A DNA stretch of 15,368 nucleotides from Candidatus Gastranaerophilales bacterium (GTDB lineage Bacteria > Cyanobacteriota > Vampirovibrionia > Gastranaerophilales > Gastranaerophilaceae): assembly GCA_021199975.1 (NCBI GenBank), contig JAJQHF010000089.1:1-15368 (forward strand), written 5' to 3'. The position numbers were made by a program, and so were the translations under genes. Below the pieces are notes generated by a model. It saw only the letters and a list, made by a program, of their open reading frames with translations. It was not told the DNA's origin and made no database searches. Shown here one piece after another: positions 6,565 to 13,522 of this stretch. Positions within the stretch are counted from its first letter, which is position 1; each line of letters begins with the position of its first letter.

Positions 6565-8168
6565 TGACATTATCACATCAACCTTGCCCTGATTGTGGTT
6601 CAAGTGATGCCTTGATAATAAATGATGATGGCTCGACAAAATGCTACAGCTGTAATAAGTATACACCTTCTTCAAATCAGGAGAATATAAAAGAAATTCC
6701 GCAAGACTTTGTAAAAGGTTATTTAAAAGCAATACCCGAGAGGTGTCTAAATTTAAAAACCTGTACAAAATATAATTACAGGGTAGGAACATATAACAAC
6801 AGACCCTGTCATATAGCTACTTATAGAGATTTTGATAATAATCCGATATTTCAAAAAATAAGATTTATTGATAATAAGGAATTTATAATTAAAGGTAAAT
6901 TTCAACCTTTGTTATATGGGGCAAATCTTTATAAAGGAAGTAATAAAAAAGTAATAATCACGGAAGGTGAGATTGATACTTTAAGTATATGGCAGCAGGT
7001 AGGAGATTATCCCGTTGTATCAATTCCGAATGGTGCACAATCGGGTATAAATGCCATAAAACATAACCTGCAATGGCTTGAAAAATTTGAAGAAGTTGTA
7101 TTTGCTTTTGATATGGATGAACAAGGCAGGAATGCAGCTAAAGAGTGTGCAAGCCTGTTAAGTTGGGGTAAAGCCAAGATAATGGAATTACCTTTAAAAG
7201 ATGCCAATGAAATGTTAAAAGCAAATAGAGGTGAAGAACTTTATAAAGCAACGTGGCAAGGTATTGAATATAGACCCGACGGAATAACTGACGGCACGGA
7301 TAGCTGGGAAGAAATCAATAAACCGATAGAATATGGTTTAAGTTATCCGTGGCAGGGCTTGACAAACATCACATACGGTATCAGAAAACCCGAGATGATA
7401 TGTATCGGAGCAGGAACAGGAATGGGTAAAACAGAGTTTTTTAAAGAAATAGAAGCTCATTTTATTTATGTTCTCGAAAAAACAATAGGAATTATACATC
7501 TTGAAGAAACTAAAAAAGATACTATTTTAGGTTTAATGAGTAAATATTCAGGCATTCCCTATCATATTCCCGATACAAAATATGATGAAGAACAAAAAGA
7601 AGAAGCTTTTAAAGCAATAATAAGTTCTAAAAGAGCTATATTGTACGAAGGTTTCGGGGCAAGTGACTTTAAAACAATAGAAAACACAATAAGATATATG
7701 GTGAAAGGCAAGGATTGTGAATATATCTTTTTAGACCATATAACAGCCTTAGCGGACGGAGCTGAAAAAGGCACGGATGTAAATCAGTTAATGCGAAACA
7801 TTGTATCAAAACTTGCAAGCTTAACAAGGGAATTAAATTTTACGTTATTTCTTATATCTCATTTAAGAAAGCCTGAAGGTAAACCACACGAAGAAGGTGG
7901 AAGAGTTCATTTAGATGATTTATATGGGGCGGCTGCTTTAAAACAATGGTGTTCTTTTATCTTTGGTTTAGAGCGTAATCAACAGGCAAAGAGTTTAGAA
8001 AAAAGAAATCAAACGGCAATCAGATGTTTGAAAGACAGGTACACAGGCAGAGCAGCAGGCAAAATAGTATATGTAAATTATGACCCCGAAACAAGTCAAT
8101 TAACGGAAGGGAAAGAAATAAAAGAAAAGGAAGAAGACTTTAAAGATGAAACAACAGAGGCTTTTTAA
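6564..8168 (+). CDS. T7 gp4-like DNA primase-helicase
   Basis: A bifunctional replication protein of 534 residues (T7 gp4A is 566). A zinc-binding domain has cysteines 8, 11, 27 and 30 (CPDCGSSDA, CYSC). The TOPRIM primase core shows IITEGEIDTL (E134, D138) and AFDMDEQGR (D183, D185). The hexameric DnaB/gp4-type helicase follows: Walker A GAGTGMGKT (282-290, Lys289), a Walker B-type YIFLDHI ending in Asp391, the ISHLRKP sensor (His433), and KDRYTGRAAG with a likely arginine finger, Arg492. The C-terminus is acidic and ends ETTEAF; T7 gp4 likewise has an acidic tail ending in Phe that contacts the DNA polymerase. The start overlaps the previous stop as TAATG with GAGG 5-6 nt upstream. It should unwind DNA and prime the lagging strand for the polymerase. 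Confidence 0.96.
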   Translation: MTLSHQPCPDCGSSDALIINDDGSTKCYSCNKYTPSSNQENIKEIPQDFVKGYLKAIPERCLNLKTCTKYNYRVGTYNNRPCHIATYRDFDNNPIFQKIRFIDNKEFIIKGKFQPLLYGANLYKGSNKKVIITEGEIDTLSIWQQVGDYPVVSIPNGAQSGINAIKHNLQWLEKFEEVVFAFDMDEQGRNAAKECASLLSWGKAKIMELPLKDANEMLKANRGEELYKATWQGIEYRPDGITDGTDSWEEINKPIEYGLSYPWQGLTNITYGIRKPEMICIGAGTGMGKTEFFKEIEAHFIYVLEKTIGIIHLEETKKDTILGLMSKYSGIPYHIPDTKYDEEQKEEAFKAIISSKRAILYEGFGASDFKTIENTIRYMVKGKDCEYIFLDHITALADGAEKGTDVNQLMRNIVSKLASLTRELNFTLFLISHLRKPEGKPHEEGGRVHLDDLYGAAALKQWCSFIFGLERNQQAKSLEKRNQTAIRCLKDRYTGRAAGKIVYVNYDPETSQLTEGKEIKEKEEDFKDETTEAF

Positions 8169-8407
8169 TGATGGATAGAAAAATATTAGCTTGTCATTGT
8201 TACAAAACAGGTTACGGTACACATTATTATGATATCAAATACAAGGGCATATGGTCTGATGATGAATTAATAAATGCTATAGATAACAAAGTTTATGATA
8301 ATCCAAGACCCGAACAGCTGATTTGTAATAACTATGGCGGTTTTGTAGATGTTGTATATTGTGATGACAATATAACAAGAGCAAATGTAGGAGTTTATTA
8401 TGACTGA
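8168..8407 (+). CDS. Hypothetical phage protein
   Basis: A 79-residue protein rich in Tyr, Asp and Asn, of no family I recognise. It starts in TAATG overlap with the helicase stop; the first two codons are both ATG. Cysteines at 9, 11, 53 and 65 are not spaced as a standard zinc ribbon. The sequence suggests a small alpha/beta fold. It is flanked by overlapping genes, so coupled translation is likely. Confidence 0.65.
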   Translation: MMDRKILACHCYKTGYGTHYYDIKYKGIWSDDELINAIDNKVYDNPRPEQLICNNYGGFVDVVYCDDNITRANVGVYYD

Positions 8408-8537
8408 AGATGATTTTAACATACCTTTTGATGACAGTTATTTAAATTTATATTGTCCTGTATGTGGTAATCCCTTAGTAATAGAAGAAGGAAAAGACGT
8501 TTGTTATTATTGTGGATGGTGTGAAGATGAAAACTGA
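8400..8537 (+). CDS. 45-residue zinc-ribbon protein
   Basis: A very small frame overlapping the preceding gene by 8 nt, with TAGGAG 7 nt before the ATG. After an acidic start (MTEDDFNIPFDDS) it has two cysteine pairs, CPVC (19-22) and CYYC (35-38), plus a further Cys in GWC, a textbook zinc ribbon. It may be a transcription or replication accessory factor, but the partner is unknown. Confidence 0.65.
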   Translation: MTEDDFNIPFDDSYLNLYCPVCGNPLVIEEGKDVCYYCGWCEDEN

Positions 8538-8673
8538 AAAAGAAATAAAAGAACTTTTAGCTTACTATGAAAATTATAATACGAAAAATTTACATAGTTA
8601 TGATTTATATCGAATTGTAGGTATAGTTGAAGCTTTGAGCTGGGTACTTAAAGAAAATGACACTGATATTTGA
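8527..8673 (+). CDS. 48-residue hypothetical phage protein
   Basis: A short frame overlapping the zinc-ribbon gene by 11 nt and the DNA polymerase gene by 17 nt. GGATGG lies about 8 nt upstream of the ATG. The product is probably two helices (KTEKEIKELLAYYENYN and LYRIVGIVEALSWVLKEN). It fills what would otherwise be a gap in an operon with no gaps, which supports it. Function unknown. Confidence 0.5.
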   Translation: MKTEKEIKELLAYYENYNTKNLHSYDLYRIVGIVEALSWVLKENDTDI

Positions 8674-10483
8674 CCTTGAATCAAACGGACTTCTCCAAAA
8701 TACCACTGTTATACACAGTTTAGTTATTTATGATACTCAAACAGAAAAAGTTATCAGTTGCACTGATAATGATAAAGAATTTACACCAATTAAAGAAGGG
8801 ATAAAACTGTTAGAACAGGCAGAAGAAATAGCGGGACATAACATAATAAAATTCGATTTACCTGCTATTCAAAAAATATATCCTGATTTTAAATTTACGG
8901 GAAAGATATATGATACTTTGCTTGCAAGTAAATTAGCTTATCCCGATATAGGAGAAAAAATAGATGACAGAAAGATTAGGAAAGGTGAATTTCCCAAAAA
9001 TTTACGGGGGAAATATTCCCTTGAAGCCTTTGGCTACAGGCTCGGTATACTCAAAGGCACTTATTGCAAACAGGAAAATTGTTGGGATAAATGGTCAAGA
9101 GATATGCAAACGTACTGTTCACAGGATGTTATGGTTACTAAGGCATTATATAACGTGCTTAAGAGCAAAAATATTTCACCACAAGTGCTTGAACTCGAAA
9201 CTGGATTTAATCATATAATAAGCCTGCAAGAACAAAGAGGGGTAAAGTTCAATAAAGAAAAAGCCATAAACTTAGCTTCACAATTAAAAGAGAAACAATT
9301 AAAACTTGAAGAAGAACTTGTTCGGATGTTTCCACCTAAGATAGTAAAAGAAACTTTTATTCCGAAAGTGAATAATAAAACAAGAGGTTATGTAAAGGGA
9401 GTACCTTTTATCAAAACAAAAGTAATACCTTTTAAACCTTCTTCAAGACAGATGATAACAGAAAGATTAATTCAAAAATACAACTGGAAACCGATAGAAT
9501 TTACAGACCCTTCCGTTATCTTTCCCAACGGACAACCTAAAATCAATGATGAAATATTAAAAGAATTACCTTATGAAGAAGCCCCTAAATTAGCTGAATA
9601 TTTTCTGTTAACAAAATTGATAGGTTATATAGCAGAAGGGGAAAATGCTTGGTTAAAATGTGAAAAGCAAGGTGTTATATATGGCAGTGTGGATACAATA
9701 GGAGCTGTAACAAGAAGATGTACACATTTCAGTCCTAATTTAGCACAAACACCAAATGCAGAAGCCCCCTACGGGAAAGAATGCAGAGAACTGTTTGAAG
9801 CAAGAGAAGGTTTTAAACTGATAGGATGTGATGCTAAAGCACTGGAATTAAGATGTTTAGCTCATTATATGAATGATAAACATTACACTGATGAAATATT
9901 GAATGGTGATATTCATACTAAAAACCAGCTTGCAGCAGGGCTACCTACAAGAAACAATGCAAAAACATTTATTTATGGTTTCTTATACGGAGCAGGTGAT
10001 GAAAAGATAGGTTCAATAACAGGCAAAGGAGCAGAAGAAGGCAGGAAGATACGAAAGAAGTTTTTAAAAAATGTACCTTCTTTGCATAGATTAATAACAG
10101 CGGTAAAACAAACAATAAAAACAAGAGGTTATTTATATTCTATCGATAAAGGTATATTGAAAATACGAGAACAGTATAAAGGTTTAAATACTTTGCTTCA
10201 ATCGGCAGGAGCAATAGCAATGAAAAAAGCTTTATGTATCTTGTTTGATGATTGTATTCAAAGAGGCTGGATAGAGGATAGTTTTTACTTAAAACCTAAT
10301 CAAAAAGTATATTTTGTATTAAATGTACACGATGAATATCAAGCGGAAGTAAGACCCGAAATAGTTGAAGAATATAAAGAACTTGCAGTAAAAGCCATAC
10401 AAAGAGCAGGAGAAAGCTTAGGTTTTAAATGCCCTTTGGATGGTGATGTAAAAGAAGGGATGAACTGGTATGAAACTCATTAA
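8657..10483 (+). CDS. T7-type family A DNA polymerase with 3'-5' exonuclease
   Basis: The replicative phage DNA polymerase, 608 residues (T7 gp5 is 704). Exonuclease motifs are intact: Exo I FDLE (Asp6, Glu8), Exo II GHNIIKFD (Asp67), Exo III Y153-x3-D157. The polymerase motifs are strongly T7-like: motif A CDAKALELRCLAHYM (Asp392), motif B RNNAKTFIYGFLYGAGDEKIG (432-452, with Arg432, Lys436, Tyr440), motif C NVHDE (Asp559, Glu560). Tyr440 corresponds to T7 Tyr526. The region between thumb helices, where T7 carries its thioredoxin-binding loop, is about 45 residues shorter (around 222-263), so thioredoxin use is doubtful. The start overlaps the previous gene by 17 nt and has only a weak site (AAAGAAA). 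Confidence 0.96.
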   Translation: MTLIFDLESNGLLQNTTVIHSLVIYDTQTEKVISCTDNDKEFTPIKEGIKLLEQAEEIAGHNIIKFDLPAIQKIYPDFKFTGKIYDTLLASKLAYPDIGEKIDDRKIRKGEFPKNLRGKYSLEAFGYRLGILKGTYCKQENCWDKWSRDMQTYCSQDVMVTKALYNVLKSKNISPQVLELETGFNHIISLQEQRGVKFNKEKAINLASQLKEKQLKLEEELVRMFPPKIVKETFIPKVNNKTRGYVKGVPFIKTKVIPFKPSSRQMITERLIQKYNWKPIEFTDPSVIFPNGQPKINDEILKELPYEEAPKLAEYFLLTKLIGYIAEGENAWLKCEKQGVIYGSVDTIGAVTRRCTHFSPNLAQTPNAEAPYGKECRELFEAREGFKLIGCDAKALELRCLAHYMNDKHYTDEILNGDIHTKNQLAAGLPTRNNAKTFIYGFLYGAGDEKIGSITGKGAEEGRKIRKKFLKNVPSLHRLITAVKQTIKTRGYLYSIDKGILKIREQYKGLNTLLQSAGAIAMKKALCILFDDCIQRGWIEDSFYLKPNQKVYFVLNVHDEYQAEVRPEIVEEYKELAVKAIQRAGESLGFKCPLDGDVKEGMNWYETH

Positions 10484-10497
10484 CAAAAAGGAAACAA

Positions 10498-11100
10498 ATG
10501 ACTAATAAATTAAAACTCAATTTAATTATGGGTGCTAAAGGAAAAGAAGAAAGAGAAGAAAATGACTTTTATGCAACACACCCGAGTGTAGTAGAAGCTC
10601 TTCTTAAACAGCTTAAAAAAGACAAGATAAAACTTAGACATCCTGTATGGGAATGCGCTTGTGGTAAAGGGCATATATCAGAAACTTTACACAGAAATGG
10701 TTATTATGTTTGGAGCAGCGATTTAATAAATAGAGGTTACAAACACAGTTTTATATGCGATTTTCTAAGAACTACGGCTTATGATACGGAAGATTTTGAA
10801 GGAACTATTTTAACAAATCCCCCTTTTAACTTAGCTGATAAGTTTTTAGAAAAAGCAATGGAGATAACAAAAGAAAGCACACAAATCATATTCTTTTTAA
10901 AAGTACAGTTCTTAGAAGGTAAAGCAAGATATAAACTTTTTCAAAAATATCCTCCAAAATACATTTACTTAAACAGCTCAAGACAATACACAGCAAAAAA
11001 CGGAGAATTTGAAAAATATAAACATAAACCTAACTTCTATATATGGTGCATATGGGAAAAAGGTTTTCAAGGAAGCCCAATAGTAAGGTGGATACCTTAA
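10498..11100 (+). CDS. Phage DNA adenine methyltransferase-like protein
   Basis: A 200-residue Rossmann-type methyltransferase. Motif I is ECACGKGHIS (52-61), which would bind S-adenosylmethionine, and the catalytic motif IV is NPPF (107-110), typical of N6-adenine and some other amino-methyltransferases. DFYATHP (23-29) precedes motif I as in many phage relatives. There is no obvious separate target-recognition domain, and no restriction nuclease is linked to it, so it is an orphan enzyme, perhaps protecting phage DNA. AAGGA lies 6 nt upstream. Its stop overlaps the next start as TAATG. The target base is inferred only. Confidence 0.8.
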   Translation: MTNKLKLNLIMGAKGKEEREENDFYATHPSVVEALLKQLKKDKIKLRHPVWECACGKGHISETLHRNGYYVWSSDLINRGYKHSFICDFLRTTAYDTEDFEGTILTNPPFNLADKFLEKAMEITKESTQIIFFLKVQFLEGKARYKLFQKYPPKYIYLNSSRQYTAKNGEFEKYKHKPNFYIWCIWEKGFQGSPIVRWIP

Positions 11101-11423
11101 TGAAAGTATGTAAACAATGCGGAAGATTACTTCCTGAAAGTGCTTTCAGTAAAAAACAAGCTATCTGTAAATATTGCAGACGTGTAAAAAGAATGTTTGA
11201 AAATTACAAAATAACTGATGAAGAATATATCAGGATGTGGAAAGAGCAGAAAGGAAAATGCGCAATTTGCGGAAAAGATATAGGAGAAGCTTATCTTGAC
11301 GTAGACCACAATCACGATACAGGTAAAGTAAGAGGTTTACTTTGCAGAGAGTGTAATTTACTTATAGATAAAATAACCGAAAACCTTACGGAAAAAGTAA
11401 AGGAATATTTAAAAAATGGATAG
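11100..11423 (+). CDS. Endonuclease VII-like HNH nuclease
   Basis: A 107-residue protein of the recombination endonuclease VII type, which cleaves branched DNA. The first cysteine set is C4, C7, C23 and C26. The second is C54, C57, C82 and C85, framing the nuclease core DVDHNHDTGKVRGLLC, with Asp69-His70 and a late Asn86 matching the HNH/treble-clef pattern. The ATG at 11100 overlaps the methyltransferase stop as TAATG with AAGGTGG upstream. A longer in-frame start at 11043 would overlap the methyltransferase by 58 nt and adds a non-conserved extension, so it is not preferred. It probably takes the debranching role that T7 gives to endonuclease I. Confidence 0.88.
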   Translation: MKVCKQCGRLLPESAFSKKQAICKYCRRVKRMFENYKITDEEYIRMWKEQKGKCAICGKDIGEAYLDVDHNHDTGKVRGLLCRECNLLIDKITENLTEKVKEYLKNG

Positions 11424-12207
11424 AACAGTAATAATAGATGGTGACATACTTGTATATAGAGCAAGTGAAGCCGTAACAGAGGACTTTGAAACAGAACTTG
11501 AAGAAGATGAAAATTTTCTTTACAGGATAACAAGTTATGTTAATAAAGAATTTGCTGTAAAAGCTATCAGAACAATGATTGATAAAATCTGTAAAACTAC
11601 GAACAGTAATAAAATTTATATCTGTTTATCCGATAAGGAGCATAATTTCAGAAAAGAGATTAACCCCGAATATAAAGCAAACAGGAAGAAAAAATTAAAA
11701 CCTATCCTTTATGATTGGTTAAGACACTGGTTTATAAACGAATCAGGTTATAAGGTTTATGAACGACCTTATCTTGAAGCTGATGATGTAATAGGTATTT
11801 TAGCCACATCAGATAAAATCATAAAAGAAGATAAATGTATATGGAGTTTTGATAAAGACTTCAAAACAATTCCCTGTAAATTTGCTAAAGGTTCTCCCGA
11901 CGGCACAATAAAGAAAAAGATAATAACACCTGAAATGGCGGATTGGTATTTTATGTATCAAACTTTAATAGGAGATACAACAGACGGCTACAAAGGCTGT
12001 AAGGGAATAGGGGATATAAAAGCAAGGAAGCTGTTAGGTAAAATCGGAGAAAAAACCTTAGAAGATATGTGGCAGATTGTAAAACAAACATATAAAGAAG
12101 CAGGATTAACGGAAGAAGAAGCGTTGTTAAATGCAAGAATGGCAAGAATTTTAAGAAATACTGATTATGATTTTAAAGAAAAGAAAGTAAAATTATGGGA
12201 ACTATAG
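11416..12207 (+). CDS. T7 gp6-like 5'-3' exonuclease (FEN/PIN superfamily)
   Basis: A 263-residue 5' nuclease that in T7 removes RNA primers and degrades host DNA. The metal-binding residues are arranged as in the family: IIDGDILVYRAS at the N-terminus (Asp8, Asp10), LSDKEHNFRKEINPEYKANR (71-90), EADDVIG (121-127), SFDKDFK (144-150) and GDTTDGYKGCKGIGDIKARK (186-205), the last being the helix-hairpin DNA-binding segment. The length is close to T7 gp6 (about 300). The start overlaps the HNH gene by 8 nt. It sits in the replication block, as expected for primer removal. Confidence 0.92.
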   Translation: MDRTVIIDGDILVYRASEAVTEDFETELEEDENFLYRITSYVNKEFAVKAIRTMIDKICKTTNSNKIYICLSDKEHNFRKEINPEYKANRKKKLKPILYDWLRHWFINESGYKVYERPYLEADDVIGILATSDKIIKEDKCIWSFDKDFKTIPCKFAKGSPDGTIKKKIITPEMADWYFMYQTLIGDTTDGYKGCKGIGDIKARKLLGKIGEKTLEDMWQIVKQTYKEAGLTEEEALLNARMARILRNTDYDFKEKKVKLWEL

Positions 12208-12437
12208 TTAAAGTTTTTGACGTTGAAAAAATAGGTGATTACCTTATTTTACAGTCTTTAATAAAAGAATTTGATGTAAAAATACTTGAACCTTTAATTT
12301 ATACAGATGTCAATGATATAGCAAAAGTAAGAATTAAAGTAGAAGGCAGTGATAATAATCAGCTTAAGTTTTTAGAATACCTGTATAACAAACAAATAAA
12401 CAATTTAAACAAGTTAAGAAAAATTGTAGGAGAATAA
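12195..12437 (+). CDS. Hypothetical phage protein
   Basis: An 80-residue protein overlapping the exonuclease gene by 13 nt, with no strong ribosome binding site, so translation is probably coupled. Predicted alternation of strands and helices (TIVKVFDVEKIGDYLILQSL, then VRIKVEG, then LKFLEYLYNKQIN) suggests a small alpha/beta domain. No catalytic or metal motif is seen and no family is recognised. Confidence 0.65.
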   Translation: MGTIVKVFDVEKIGDYLILQSLIKEFDVKILEPLIYTDVNDIAKVRIKVEGSDNNQLKFLEYLYNKQINNLNKLRKIVGE

Positions 12438-13082
12438 ATGAAACAATATAACTTTGAACAATGCACATATTATCATCAAGGAGATTGCAGCTTAAATGCA
12501 CCCGACAGTATTTTGCCTTGTACTTGTAACTTCAATAAACAAATAATACAAGATTTAACAGGAGAAACAAAAATGGAAGAAACTAAGAAAGAAGGAGTCA
12601 AGATAGAAGGTGTAGGAAAAGATGCAGAAATAGTAGAGAATGCACAGGGAGGCAAACAAAGTAAAAGCCCTATGGCACTGCATTTAGTAGACCCTTATTT
12701 CTTGGAAAAACTGTTTGATATTTACTCAGGAGATTCTATAAAAGTAGCTATGAAACACATAGCAAGATATATGCAAGACCCTGATAAGGAAGAAAAAGCG
12801 CTTTATAAAGCAATGGACTGTTTAACATATTATAACGGAGATAAATTAATAGCAATAGGAAAAGTATTGCAAGAAGGAGCAGAGAAGTATGAGGTTAATA
12901 ATTGGAGATTAATTCCGCAGGAGGAGCATATAAATCACGCTTTAATACATCTGTTAGCTTTATCAAAAGAAGATACACAGGATGACCATAAAGCACACGC
13001 ATTAACAAGATTGATGATGGCAATAGCAACAAAACCCAGTAAAGGTTTCAGTTATACGGAATACATCAAGAAAGAAAGTTAA
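12438..13082 (+). CDS. Probable dATP/dGTP diphosphohydrolase (DUF5664-like) with Cys-rich extension
   Basis: A 214-residue protein. Residues about 66-200 resemble the phage dATP/dGTP diphosphohydrolase family: GGKQSKSP, then GAEKYEVNNWRL and HINHALIHLLAL, then DDHKAHALTRLMMA. The His and acidic residues would bind metal and triphosphate, adjusting nucleotide pools. The first 45 residues are a cysteine-rich extension (C9, C17, C28, C30) unlike the core. An AGGAG ribosome binding site precedes an in-frame ATG at 12573 (residue 46), exactly where the core linker begins, so a short form may also be made. AGGAG also precedes the upstream ATG, so both starts look usable. The family call rests on pattern memory. 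Confidence 0.7.
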   Translation: MKQYNFEQCTYYHQGDCSLNAPDSILPCTCNFNKQIIQDLTGETKMEETKKEGVKIEGVGKDAEIVENAQGGKQSKSPMALHLVDPYFLEKLFDIYSGDSIKVAMKHIARYMQDPDKEEKALYKAMDCLTYYNGDKLIAIGKVLQEGAEKYEVNNWRLIPQEEHINHALIHLLALSKEDTQDDHKAHALTRLMMAIATKPSKGFSYTEYIKKES

Positions 13083-13301
13083 ATGTACTTTGAATATAAT
13101 GAAACAACAGGTGTAACAGATGTCTGTGTAGAAGTAGAAAAAGATATATGTGCAGAGTGTATTATAAGACAGGAGTGTCCTTTACTGAATAGTTTAAGTT
13201 TAAACATAGTTTACCCGAGTGCTATGAAACTGGAGTTAAAAGACTGTTTGTTTTATAGAGAATATGTTGACATAGAAGGAGAAGAAAATGAAGAAAGTTA
13301 A
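13083..13301 (+). CDS. Small cysteine-containing phage protein, unknown function
   Basis: A 72-residue acidic protein starting one base after the previous stop; the ribosome binding site is weak (AAGAAAGAAAG). Residues 22-59 carry a pattern C-x2-C-x6-C then a late Cys (CAECIIRQEC ... DCLFY), like the small zinc-knuckle proteins common in phage early regions. The C-terminus is acidic (EGEENEES). It is the last gene before the excision/integration pair. No named family recognised. Confidence 0.65.
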   Translation: MYFEYNETTGVTDVCVEVEKDICAECIIRQECPLLNSLSLNIVYPSAMKLELKDCLFYREYVDIEGEENEES

Positions 13302-13310
13302 AGAAAATTC

Positions 13311-13505
13311 ATGAATGAATGTAACAATAATAATTTCGGGATAATGAGCTTAAAAGAATTTGCAAAGAGTATAGGAAAACCTGAAAGTACAATCAGAACG
13401 TGGCGAAGGCGAGCAGAGATACCTGATGAATGTTTTGTAGAGATAGGCAAAAGTATTTTTATCAAAACAGAAAAGTTCAAAAATTGGCTTGAAAACACAT
13501 CATAA
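13311..13505 (+). CDS. HTH DNA-binding protein, probable excisionase
   Basis: A 64-residue protein with a MerR/Xis-type winged helix-turn-helix: LKEFAKSIGKPESTIRTWRR (14-33), then the wing FVEIGKSIFIKTEKFKNWLE. Size, fold and position 17 nt before the integrase point to a recombination directionality factor that bends the attachment DNA to favour excision; a transcription regulator is the alternative. The start at 13311 lacks a strong ribosome binding site. A shorter start at the methionine at residue 12 is possible and would still keep the whole domain. Confidence 0.75.
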   Translation: MNECNNNNFGIMSLKEFAKSIGKPESTIRTWRRRAEIPDECFVEIGKSIFIKTEKFKNWLENTS

Positions 13506-13522
13506 AATGGTAGAAAAGATAT

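Noticed and set aside
8964..9218. Rightward frame inside the DNA polymerase gene
   Set aside because: It lies wholly within a strongly conserved polymerase coding region and has no protein-like pattern.
11043..11099. Longer in-frame start for the HNH endonuclease
   Set aside because: It would overlap the methyltransferase by 58 nt and add a tail unlike the family; the TAATG start at 11100 has AAGGTGG upstream and begins just before the first Cys pair.
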